Assembly: GCF_030063415.1 (NCBI RefSeq)
Contig: NZ_JASITA010000041.1
Span: forward strand, 1-64,000
Length of the DNA stretch: 64,000 nt
Origin: Streptomyces sp. H27-C3
GTDB taxonomy: Bacteria; Actinomycetota; Actinomycetes; Streptomycetales; Streptomycetaceae
Direction: 5' to 3'
The notes below the pieces were generated by a model. The model made no database searches. It saw nothing but the letters and a program-made list of their open reading frames with translations, and was not told the DNA's origin. The first letter of the stretch is position 1. Each line of letters opens with the position of its first letter. This document shows positions 50,654 to 57,961 of this stretch, one piece after another. Both the position numbers and the translations under genes were made by a program.

Positions 50654-51052
50654 ATGAGCGAATCAGGCCAACAGGGATCGCCGCACTGGTTCGACGACGA
50701 CGCGGGTCCCGTCGTACGCCCGTACGCGATGACACGTGGCCGGACCAGCAGTGCGACCCGGCACCGGCTCGACCTGATCGCGCTGGTCGTGCCCGAGCCC
50801 GCTGCCGACGACCCGGGACGCGACCAGACGCTCGCCCCCGAGCATGTCGAGATCGTCGAACTGTGCAGTGAGACGCCACAGTCCATCGCCGAGCTCGCCG
50901 CGGGCCTCGACCTCCCCGTCGGGGTGGTCAGGGTGCTCGTCGGTGACCTCGTCGAGGACGAACTGGTGCATGTGACCCGACCCGTACCGCCGGCGGAGCT
51001 GCCGGACGAGAGCATCCTTCGCGAGGTAATCAATGGCCTTCGGGCGCTCTAG
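50654..51052 (+). CDS. cvnC: DUF742 protein CvnC
   Basis: 132 residues. Begins M-S-E-S-G-Q-Q and contains the DUF742 marks V-R-P-Y-A-M-T-R-G-R-T and a C-terminal winged helix (S-I-A-E-L-A-A-G-L-D-L-P-V-G-V-V-R-V). Links the kinase and GTPase parts of the conservon; the detailed role is unknown. Its end overlaps the cvnD start by 20 nt. Confidence 0.93.
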   Translation: MSESGQQGSPHWFDDDAGPVVRPYAMTRGRTSSATRHRLDLIALVVPEPAADDPGRDQTLAPEHVEIVELCSETPQSIAELAAGLDLPVGVVRVLVGDLVEDELVHVTRPVPPAELPDESILREVINGLRAL

Positions 51053-51638
51053 CCGCAAGAAGCGACCGGTGGACCCGGTGACGCTCAAGATCCTGGTCGC
51101 AGGCGGATTCGGGGTGGGCAAGACCACCCTGGTGGGCGCGGTCAGCGAGATCAGACCGCTCCGCACCGAGGAGACGCTCACCGAGGCGGGCCGTCCCGTC
51201 GACGACGTCGAAGGGGTCGAGGGCAAGACCACCACCACGGTGGCCATGGACTTCGGGCGCATCACGCTCCGCGAGGAGTTGGTGCTCTACCTCTTCGGCA
51301 CCCCCGGCCAGGACCGCTTCTGGTTCCTGTGGGACGAGCTGGCGCAAGGCGCGCTCGGCGCCGTCGTGCTCGCCGACACCCGGCGCCTGGAGGACTGTTT
51401 CGCGGCGATCGACTACTTCGAGCGACGCGGCATCCCCTTCGCAGTCGCCGTCAACTGCTTCGAGGGCGCCAACCGTTACCCGCCGGAGACGGTGCGCGCG
51501 GCGCTCGATCTCGACGAGAGCGTGCCCCTGCTGCTGTGCGACGCACGGGACCGCGAAACGGTCAAGACCGTACTCATCGCCGTGGTCGAACACGCGCTGG
51601 CCCGCTCCGCCGACCGGCGGCAGACCGCGTCCACCTGA
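51033..51638 (+). CDS. cvnD: Ras-like GTPase CvnD
   Basis: 201 residues. Small GTP-binding protein with P-loop G-G-F-G-V-G-K-T-T-L, D-F-G-R-I switch, G-T-P-G-Q-D-R-F-W-F and a late nucleotide motif V-N-C-F-E-G replacing the classical N-K-x-D. MglA/Ras-like; expected to cycle between GTP and GDP under control of CvnB and the kinase CvnA. Last gene of the conservon; no cytochrome P450 gene (cvnE-type) follows. Confidence 0.93.
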   Translation: MAFGRSSRKKRPVDPVTLKILVAGGFGVGKTTLVGAVSEIRPLRTEETLTEAGRPVDDVEGVEGKTTTTVAMDFGRITLREELVLYLFGTPGQDRFWFLWDELAQGALGAVVLADTRRLEDCFAAIDYFERRGIPFAVAVNCFEGANRYPPETVRAALDLDESVPLLLCDARDRETVKTVLIAVVEHALARSADRRQTAST

Positions 51639-51745
51639 CGCCGGCGCCCGAGCACAGGAGCGGCCCGCACCCCCGCCGACAGGGGTACCGGCCGCGCTCT
51701 TCGGAGCCGCGCGGGCGCGGGGGCGCGCGCCGCGGGGCCGTTGCA

Positions 51746-53275
51746 CTACCCCTGCCCGTCCTCCTGCCAGCCGAAGCTCCGCTCCACGGCCTTGCGCCAG
51801 TTGTGGAGCTCGCGGTCGCGCTCCTGCGCCTCCATCCGCGGTGTCCACTCGACATCGCGCTGCCAGTGCGCCTTCAGCTCGTCCAGGTCCGACCAGACCC
51901 CGGTCGCCAGTCCCGCCGCGTACGCCGCGCCCAGGCAGGTCGTCTCGGAGATCTTCGGCCGGATGACGGGCACGCCCAGGACGTCCGCCTGGTGCTGCAT
52001 CAGCAGGCTGTTGCCGGTCATGCCGCCGTCCACCTTCAGCGTGGTGATGGCGACGCCCGAGTCCTGGTACATCGCGTCGACGACCTCCCGGGTCTGCCAG
52101 CTGGTGGCCTCCAGGACCGCCCGTGCCAGGTGCGCCTTGGTGACGTATCCCGTCAGCCCGGTGATGACCCCACGGGCGTCGGAGCGCCAGTAGGGCGCGT
52201 AGAGCCCCGAGAAGGCCGGCACGATGTACGCCCCACCGTTGTCGTCGACGCTCGCCGCGAGCGTCTCGATCTCGTCCGCCGTACGGATGATCCCCAGCTG
52301 GTCCCTGAACCACTGGACCAGGGCGCCGGTGATCGCGATCGACCCCTCCAGGCAGTAGACCGGCGCCTCGTCGCCGATCTTGTAGCCCATCGTGGTGAGC
52401 AGCCCGTTCTTCGAGGCCACCGGCCGGTTGCCGGTGTTGAGGAGCAGGAAGCTGCCTGTTCCGTACGTGTTCTTGGCCGTGCCTACGTCGTAACAGGCCT
52501 GCCCGAAGACGGCGGCCTGCTGGTCGCCGAGCGCCGATGCCACCGGCACCCCCGCCAGTTGCCCGACGGCCGTCCCGTACACCTCGGACGACGACTTGAT
52601 CTCCGGCAGTACGGCCTCGGGCACATTCATCGCGGACAGGATCGAGCGGTCCCACTGGAGCGTCGCGAGGTCCATCAGCATGGTGCGCCCGGCGTTGGTC
52701 ACATCCGTGACGTGTACGCCGCCGCCCGTGCCCCCGGTGAGATTCCAGATCAGCCAGGAGTCGATGGTCCCGAAAGCGATCTCGCCCCGCTCCGCGCGAC
52801 CGCGCAGCCCCGGGACGTTGTCCAGCAGCCAGGTCACCTTGGGGCCGGAGAAGTAGCTCGCGAGCGGCAGACCGGTCGTCTCCCTGAAGCGGTCCTGGCC
52901 GTCCGTGCCACCCAGTTCCTTGCAGAGCGCCGCCGTGCGGGTGTCCTGCCAGACGATCGCGTTGTGCACGGGCTTTCCGGTCGCCCGGTCCCACAGCACC
53001 GTCGTCTCACGCTGGTTGGTGATGCCCAGCGCGCTGAGCTGCTCGGGGCGCAGTCCCGCCTTGGCGATCGCGCCCGCGACGACGGCCTGCACCTTGGACC
53101 AGATCTCGGTCGCGTCGTGCTCCACCCACCCCGGTTTGGGGAAGATCTGGCGGTGTTCGCGTTGGTCCACGGAGACGATCGCACCGGAGTGATTGAAGAT
53201 GATGCAGCGGCTCGAAGTGGTGCCCTGGTCGATGGCGGCGACGTACTTCTCGGTCCGTCCAGTGTTTTCCGTCAT
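51746..53275 (-). CDS. glpK: Glycerol kinase
   Basis: 509 residues. Phosphorylates glycerol to glycerol 3-phosphate with ATP. FGGY-family fold with A-A-I-D-Q-G-T-T-S-S-R, W-Q-D-T-R-T, G-T-I-D-S-W-L-I-W-N-L-T-G, and K-V-D-G-G-M-T-G-N-S-L-L-M-Q. Full length with all motifs. Its normal partner glpF lies directly upstream but is internally deleted; no glpD or gyl regulator is in view. ATG 53275 is the start. Confidence 0.96.
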   Translation of the reverse strand: MTENTGRTEKYVAAIDQGTTSSRCIIFNHSGAIVSVDQREHRQIFPKPGWVEHDATEIWSKVQAVVAGAIAKAGLRPEQLSALGITNQRETTVLWDRATGKPVHNAIVWQDTRTAALCKELGGTDGQDRFRETTGLPLASYFSGPKVTWLLDNVPGLRGRAERGEIAFGTIDSWLIWNLTGGTGGGVHVTDVTNAGRTMLMDLATLQWDRSILSAMNVPEAVLPEIKSSSEVYGTAVGQLAGVPVASALGDQQAAVFGQACYDVGTAKNTYGTGSFLLLNTGNRPVASKNGLLTTMGYKIGDEAPVYCLEGSIAITGALVQWFRDQLGIIRTADEIETLAASVDDNGGAYIVPAFSGLYAPYWRSDARGVITGLTGYVTKAHLARAVLEATSWQTREVVDAMYQDSGVAITTLKVDGGMTGNSLLMQHQADVLGVPVIRPKISETTCLGAAYAAGLATGVWSDLDELKAHWQRDVEWTPRMEAQERDRELHNWRKAVERSFGWQEDGQG

Positions 53276-53362
53276 GTCGTCCCCTCGGTCGGAAGGATCT
53301 GAGGCTTGAGGGCCCAGTGGCTCTGCGGCGCGTTCGGGGCCCGTTCGGGCGCTCCGGGGATC

Positions 53363-53662
53363 TCAGGAGGCCAGGTTGTAGATGACGCCCGCACGGGCCC
53401 CGCCGATCAGGGGGGCCCGCCACCGGCACCCAGGCGTGGCGATGCCGAGCGTCGCGGCCGGGTTGGGATGGCCCCCGGACAGCGGCGCTGCCGTGTACGC
53501 CCCGGCGAGCACGCCGAAGCCCCTGCCGAAGGGGATGACGACCCACCCCGCGGCCTTCGCCCTGGAGTGGTTCAGTGTGACGGCGGCGCACACTCCGGCG
53601 CCGACGAGGATCAATATGGCGGTGCCGATGATCTCACCGACGAAGACGTCCCCGTTGCTCAT
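53363..53662 (-). pseudogene. glpF: Glycerol uptake facilitator GlpF, internally deleted remnant
   Basis: 99 residues from ATG 53662 (GGAG upstream). The first about 78 residues match the start of aquaglyceroporins (V-G-E-I-I-G-T-A-I-L-I-L-V-G-A-G-V-C and L-S-G-G-H-P-N-P-A), followed directly by R-A-P-L-I-G-G-A-R-A-G-V-I-Y-N-L, which matches the C-terminal end of the family (P-L-I-G-G-x-x-A-G). About 160-170 residues, including the second N-P-A pore motif, are missing without a frameshift. A channel cannot form from what remains. It still sits just upstream of glpK in one direction. Confidence 0.8.
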
Positions 53663-53984
53663 GGCGGCTCCTAGGCCCTCGCCCGGGGTCGGAGCCCCGG
53701 TCCTGAAATGCAGGGTGCGTTTTCCATGGCTGCGGAGCCGAAAGCGGGGGAGTCCCGTACCTCGCCCGGCCCCGTGACGTGCGTGCCGAGCCGGTGGGGT
53801 CGCCCGTGGGGGAGGCCCCTTGAAGGTGCCCGCACGCAGGGCTGTGCCCCGCGTGCCTGGGAGCCGTCGTACGGCGACGCCGACTGACACGGGAAGTGTT
53901 CACCGGCGGTGATGGACCGTCAAGGTGGCCGACAGCAACCGCTGGCGGGGGCGCCACCGCCTCGCCGAAACGATCCTGCGGGCC
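53663..53984. other. Upstream region of the glp genes
   Basis: 322 bp with no gene. It should contain the glp promoter. A weak dyad TGACAC-gggaa-GTGTTCA (53885-53902) could be an operator. The thiolase-like gene on the minus strand ends at 53985. Confidence 0.35.
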
Positions 53985-55175
53985 TCAGCGCACGGCGATC
54001 ACGGCGGAGCCGTGCCCGAACAGCCCCTGGTTGGCGGTGAGTCCGGTACGCGCCCCCGGCACCTGCCGCTCGCCCGCCGTGCCGCGCAGCTGCCAGGTCA
54101 GCTCGCAGACCTGCGCGATGGCCTGGGCGGGCACCGCCTCACCGAAGGACGCCAGCCCGCCGCTCGCATTGACCGGGATCCGCCCGCCGAGCGCCGTCGC
54201 ACCCTCCCGCAGGAGCTTCGCGCCCTCACCGGCCGCGCACAGCCCGATGTCCTCGTACCACTCCAGCTCCAGAGCGGTGGAGAGGTCGTAGACCTCGGCG
54301 AGGGAGAGATCGCCGGGCCCGATGCCCGCCTCCTCGTACGCCGCCCGCGCGATCGAGGCCCGGAAGGAATCGGGGGAGGGGGCCTCCGCGGCGGACGAGT
54401 CGGTGGCGATGTCGGGAAGGTCGAGCACGGCCTTGGGATAGGTGGGCGTGATGGTCGAGACGGCGCGGATGCGGACCGGGTCGCTCACCCCGCGGCGACG
54501 CGCGAACTCCATGCTGCACAGCACGAGCGCTGCGGCGCCGTCGGAGGTGGCGCAGATGTCGAGCAGCCGCAGCGGGTCGGCGACCACCGCGGACGCCGCG
54601 ACGTCCTCGGCGGTGACGGGCTTGCGGTAACGCGCGTTGGGGTTGAGCGCGCCGGCCGCCGCGTTCTTCACCTTGACCTGGGCGAAGTCCTCCGGCGTAT
54701 CCCCGTGGAGGGCCATGCGGCGGCGTGCGTACAGCCCGAAGTACGCGGGGTTCGTCGCCCCGAGGAGCCTGAACCTCAGCCAGTCGGGATCGTCGGGACG
54801 TTCGCCGCCCGCCGGCGCGAAGAATCCCTTGGGCGCCGCGTCCGCGCCCACCACCAGCGCCACGTCGGCCATGCCGGACAGGATCTGGGCGCGGGCGGTG
54901 TTGACGGCCTGTGCGCCGGACGCGCAGGCGGCGTACACACTCGTCACGCGCGCCCCCTGCCAGCCGAGCGCCTGCGCGAACGTCGCGCCCGCCACATAGC
55001 CGGGGTAGCCACCGCGCACCGTCTCCGCGCCGACGACCGACTGCACGTCCTGCCAGCCCACCCCGGCGTCGGCGAGCGCGGCACGCGCCGCCACCGTGCC
55101 GTACTCGATAAAACTGCGCCCCCACTTGCCCCACGGGTGCATGCCCGCGCCGAGCACCGCCACATCGCCGGTCAT
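53985..55175 (-). CDS. Thiolase-like lipid-transfer protein
   Basis: 396 residues from ATG 55175. Thiolase/SCP2-type fold: nucleophile-like cysteine in V-Y-A-A-C-A-S-G-A-Q-A (about residue 80-90), later V-Y-D-L-S-T-A-L-E and N-A-S-G-G-L-A-S-F-G-E-A. The C-terminal second cysteine of true thiolases appears replaced (N-Q-G-L-F-G-H-G-S-A), as in Ltp-type aldolase proteins that pair with a DUF35 partner. The start overlaps the DUF35 gene stop (ATGA). Probably aldol or retro-aldol cleavage of a CoA-bound side chain; the substrate is unknown. Confidence 0.85.
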   Translation of the reverse strand: MTGDVAVLGAGMHPWGKWGRSFIEYGTVAARAALADAGVGWQDVQSVVGAETVRGGYPGYVAGATFAQALGWQGARVTSVYAACASGAQAVNTARAQILSGMADVALVVGADAAPKGFFAPAGGERPDDPDWLRFRLLGATNPAYFGLYARRRMALHGDTPEDFAQVKVKNAAAGALNPNARYRKPVTAEDVAASAVVADPLRLLDICATSDGAAALVLCSMEFARRRGVSDPVRIRAVSTITPTYPKAVLDLPDIATDSSAAEAPSPDSFRASIARAAYEEAGIGPGDLSLAEVYDLSTALELEWYEDIGLCAAGEGAKLLREGATALGGRIPVNASGGLASFGEAVPAQAIAQVCELTWQLRGTAGERQVPGARTGLTANQGLFGHGSAVIAVR

Positions 55176-55645
55176 GACCGCACCCCGGCCGGGTCCGCCA
55201 CGACGGGCCGCCAGTGCCAGGTCGTCCAGGTGATCCCCGCCGCCGCGTCCTCGTTGAGCACTCCGGGGACGACTTCGACCTCCATGCCCACCGCCAGATC
55301 CGCGGTCGTCAGTCCCGGAGCGGCCTGCCCGAGGACCACCATGCCCTCGGCCGCGAGCTCCACGGCGACCAGCGTGTACGCCGTCCAGTCCACGGCCGGG
55401 TCGCTGACGTACGGCGCGGGCGGGCGGTATCGGCTGTCGGTGTACGACCACACGCGGCCCCGCTTGGACAGCGGCACCTCGGCCAGCTCACCGCCGGCAC
55501 AGGCCGGATTGCGGCAGAAGGTGTCCTGGCGGGGGAAGAAGACCGAGGCGCACGCCGAGCAGCGGGTGCCCAGCAGCCTGAAGTCCTCCGGGTCCGTCTC
55601 CACGGTGAACCAGTCGGCCACCACGGGTGTGCGCGCGTGCGTCAA
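55172..55645 (-). CDS. DUF35 OB-fold protein with zinc ribbon
   Basis: 157 residues from TTG 55645, after GGGAGGGC. N-terminal rubredoxin-like zinc ribbon C-S-A-C...C-R-N-P-A-C (about 31-53) and a C-terminal OB-fold (about 60-135; Y-T-L-V-A-V-E-L, G-M-V-V-L-G-Q). DUF35 proteins form complexes with Ltp-type thiolase proteins and bind acyl-CoA; the ATGA overlap with the thiolase-like gene agrees. A palindrome at 55668-55680 lies just upstream. Confidence 0.85.
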   Translation of the reverse strand: MTHARTPVVADWFTVETDPEDFRLLGTRCSACASVFFPRQDTFCRNPACAGGELAEVPLSKRGRVWSYTDSRYRPPAPYVSDPAVDWTAYTLVAVELAAEGMVVLGQAAPGLTTADLAVGMEVEVVPGVLNEDAAAGITWTTWHWRPVVADPAGVRS

Positions 55646-55667
55646 GAGCCCTCCCCTGCACAGAAAT

Positions 55668-55680
55668 TGACGATCCGTCA
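55668..55680. promoter_or_regulatory. TGACG-N3-CGTCA palindrome, probable TetR-type operator
   Basis: TGACGATCCGTCA is a 13-bp dyad 23 bp upstream of the DUF35 start, in the position of a repressor site. Similar sites are used by TetR-family regulators of lipid or steroid catabolism. No regulator gene is adjacent. Confidence 0.45.
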
Positions 55681-55695
55681 GAAGTGTGCCACGGG

Positions 55696-56043
55696 TCAGC
55701 GGTTCTCCGCGAGCCACTTGGCGGCGGTCTCCGCCAGTTCGCTGTCGCGGCCCGCGAGCATCGTCCGGATCATCTGCACATCGCCGCGCAGTGACCAGGC
55801 GGGATGCCCGAAGCTGGCGGGGTTGTTCTTCTCGATCAGGAAATGCGCGGGCCAGGCGGCGCCGTAACCGATCAGCGGTAGCGCGGCGGCGTACCGCTGC
55901 CGGCCGCGCGCCAGGCCGTACGCGCTGACGCCGAGGCCGGTGAGCGTGCCGACGAGATGGACCCAGCGGGTCGCCGCCCTGGAATGCATCGCGACGTAGT
56001 AGGGCCAGAATTGCTCGTACGAATCAAAAGTGTGTTGCTCCAT
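55696..56043 (-). CDS. DUF962 (Mpo1-like) membrane protein
   Basis: 115 residues from ATG 56043. Contains E-Q-F-W-P-Y-Y-V-A-M-H-S, which resembles the opening of the DUF962/Mpo1 family with an iron-binding histidine, a hydrophobic helix (W-V-H-L-V-G-T-L-T-G-L-G-V), and P-A-H-F-L-I-E-K-N-N-P. In yeast, Mpo1 is a 2-hydroxy fatty acid dioxygenase; the Streptomyces role is unproven. Ends 16 bp upstream of the thiolase operator region, same direction as the DUF35 gene. Confidence 0.8.
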   Translation of the reverse strand: MEQHTFDSYEQFWPYYVAMHSRAATRWVHLVGTLTGLGVSAYGLARGRQRYAAALPLIGYGAAWPAHFLIEKNNPASFGHPAWSLRGDVQMIRTMLAGRDSELAETAAKWLAENR

Positions 56044-56160
56044 ACGGGCACCGTAATGGCCCGGCGGAGAACCGGATATGGCCGATGCGCGTCCGAAAGG
56101 GAGCGGAGGGCCGGAGCCCACGGGGGTGGGGTGGCCCCGGCCCTCCGCCGCCCGCGACCT

Positions 56161-56329
56161 CTAGTGCCGCGCCAGATAACGTTTGCCCCGTCGCGGCGGC
56201 CGGCACATACTCTCGCCGCACCGGCCGAAAGCCCAAGTACGTCCAGTACGAGGACTTCCGGCCGGCACGCCGAGAGCACGCACCGGCCGCCGCTCCTTGA
56301 CGGGCAAACGTCACCTGCCGCGGCACTAG
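56161..56329. mobile_element. MITE-like 169-bp palindromic element
   Basis: The whole segment is an imperfect inverted repeat: CTAGTGCCGCG at 56161 mirrors CGCGGCACTAG-type sequence ending at 56329, with ACGTTTGCCC/GGGCAAACGT and GCGGCGGCCGG/CCGGCCGCCGC further in, and a centre near GTAC-gtcca-GTAC (56245). Arms of about 80 bp, with no transposase. The symmetry, TA-containing ends and size fit a non-autonomous element. The right end provides the stop codon of the adjacent dipeptidase gene. Confidence 0.75.
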
Positions 56330-57132
56330 TGACCGGCGACCGAGCGGCGCGACACCGGGAAGTCGAAGAACCTGTCGGGGAACAGCTCGGGCTTGAAGGT
56401 GTAGTGCCACCACTCCTCAGGCAGATTCACGAAGCCCGCGTCCGCCAGGGAACCCTTGAGCAGCTGCCGGTTGGCGCGCTGCTCGCCCCCGATCCGCGGG
56501 GCGTCGGTGTGCGACAGGGTGTCGAAGCAGTCGTAGCCCGTGCCCATGTCCACGGAGTTGTCCGGGAAACGCTCGGCCTTCGGCGCGTAGCAGGACGTGA
56601 GGGACTCACCCGGCACATACGGGCGAGTGGGCTTGGCCGACAGCTTCACGATCGTCAGATCCACCGTGCTGCCCCGGCTGTGCCCGGACTTCTCCGCGAT
56701 GTAGCCGTCCGCGAACAGCCGCGACTTGTCGACCCGGGGATAGAACTCCTGCTTCATCACCTCGTCGTCGAGATCCTTCGCCCACCGTACGAAGTGGTCG
56801 ACGGCCCGCTGCGGGCGATAGCAGTCGTAGACCTTCAGCGAGTAGCCGCGGCGCAGCAGTTTCAGCTGGGTCCGCTGGAGGGCCTTCGCGGCGGGCCCGG
56901 TCAGGATGCAGACGGGCTCGCGGTAGCCGTCGACCGGCTCGCCCATGAAGTTGTGGCCGGTGGTGTAGCGCATCTCCTGGATGATCGTCGGGGCCACGGA
57001 CCGCAGGGCCACGAACTCCCTGGGGGCCTTCGGCTCGGGCTTCGCCTGCACCGTGGGCGAGACGGAGGTGACGGTGAACAGGGCGACGGCCGAGGTGGCC
57101 AGGGCGCGGAGTGCGGAGGCGAGTCCTGTCAT
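56326..57132 (-). CDS. VanX-type D-Ala-D-Ala dipeptidase (M15), secreted
   Basis: 268 residues. A signal peptide is likely (A-L-R-A-L-A-T-S-A-V-A-L-F-T-V-T, A-x-A near residue 30). M15D zinc site: S-G-H-S-R-G-S-T-V-D (about 150-160; His and Asp ligands) and catalytic E-W-W-H (about 240). It hydrolyses D-Ala-D-Ala dipeptide, or turns over cell-wall peptides if exported. No vanH, vanA, vanR or vanS genes are nearby, so it is likely a wall-recycling enzyme. The stop TAG lies in the terminus of the MITE-like element, so the last residues may be altered. Confidence 0.87.
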   Translation of the reverse strand: MTGLASALRALATSAVALFTVTSVSPTVQAKPEPKAPREFVALRSVAPTIIQEMRYTTGHNFMGEPVDGYREPVCILTGPAAKALQRTQLKLLRRGYSLKVYDCYRPQRAVDHFVRWAKDLDDEVMKQEFYPRVDKSRLFADGYIAEKSGHSRGSTVDLTIVKLSAKPTRPYVPGESLTSCYAPKAERFPDNSVDMGTGYDCFDTLSHTDAPRIGGEQRANRQLLKGSLADAGFVNLPEEWWHYTFKPELFPDRFFDFPVSRRSVAGH

Positions 57133-57192
57133 GGACCTTCGTCTATCAGGTCAACGGCCCGCGGGGGAAGGGCGATCGGATACAGTCCGCGC

Positions 57193-57894
57193 GTGCCCGG
57201 ACCCACGAACAAGCCCGCCCGGACCGTCGCCGGGGCCCCTGCGGGGGCGCCCGCCCAGGTTCCTGCGGGTATCTCTGCCCGAGTCTCCGCCGGGCCTCCC
57301 ACCCAGCCCCCGGCCGTCCCCGTTCGGGACTCCCACTGTTCCAGCTGCGGGGCGCCCTACCCGCCGCGCGTCGACTGGCCCCGCACCTGCCCGGCCTGTG
57401 GCACCGCGGCCTACCGCGATCCGCTGCCCGTCGCCGTCGCCCTGCTGCCCGTACGTGACGCACAGGGCACCGGACTCGTCGTCATCACCCGCACCATCGA
57501 GCCCCAGCTCGGCGGGACAGCGCTGCCCGGCGGCTTCATCGATCACGGCGAGGACTGGCGGCATTCGGTCGTACGCGAACTGCGGGAGGAGACGGGCATC
57601 GGCGCCCACGAGGAACAGGTGCGCCTCGCCGACGCACGAAGCTCCCCGGCCGGCCACCTGCTGCTCTTCGGCCTGCTCCCCGAACGCGCGCTCGCGGAAC
57701 TGCCGCCGTCCGTCCCCACGGACGAGACGAGCGGGTGGCACGTCCTGCGCGAACCGGCGGAATTGGCCTTCCCGCTCCACACGGAAGCAGCGCAAGCCTG
57801 GTTCGCAGGCAACTACACGCCAGGTCCCGCTACGCCGTCCAGCCTGTCCAGCAGCTCCGGCCCGTCCGGCAATTCCAGCCCGTCCGGCGTTTGA
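57193..57894 (+). CDS. NUDIX hydrolase with N-terminal zinc ribbon
   Basis: 233 residues from GTG 57193. The first about 45 residues are Pro/Ala-rich and flexible. A zinc ribbon follows (C-S-S-C-G-A...C-P-A-C-G), then a NUDIX domain with an intact box, G-G-F-I-D-H-G-E and R-E-L-R-E-E-T-G-I (about 115-137). NADH-pyrophosphatase-like but shorter; the substrate is unknown. The last about 20 residues (S-S-L-S-S-S-S-G-P-S-G-N) come from a dispersed Streptomyces repeat. Divergent from the dipeptidase gene. Confidence 0.82.
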   Translation: MPGPTNKPARTVAGAPAGAPAQVPAGISARVSAGPPTQPPAVPVRDSHCSSCGAPYPPRVDWPRTCPACGTAAYRDPLPVAVALLPVRDAQGTGLVVITRTIEPQLGGTALPGGFIDHGEDWRHSVVRELREETGIGAHEEQVRLADARSSPAGHLLLFGLLPERALAELPPSVPTDETSGWHVLREPAELAFPLHTEAAQAWFAGNYTPGPATPSSLSSSSGPSGNSSPSGV

Positions 57895-57930
57895 GGACAC
57901 AGGGTGTCTGGGGCTTGCCCCCAGTTTCGG
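57850..57930 (+). repeat. Dispersed extragenic repeat with hairpin at the NUDIX gene end
   Basis: CAGCCCGTCCGGCGTTTGAGGAC (split as 57875-57894 and following) is a very common intergenic sequence in Streptomyces genomes as I recall. It provides the NUDIX stop codon. A stem CTGGGG (57908-57913) with CCCCAG (57919-57924) follows and probably acts as a terminator toward the convergent GH31 gene. Confidence 0.6.
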
Positions 57931-57961
57931 GAAGGGGCGGGTAGGGGAAAATCCCCTCGCC

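Noticed and set aside
56326..57132. Vancomycin-resistance cluster at the VanX-like gene
   Set aside because: No vanH, vanA, vanR or vanS genes are nearby, and the enzyme has a signal peptide, unlike cytoplasmic VanX.
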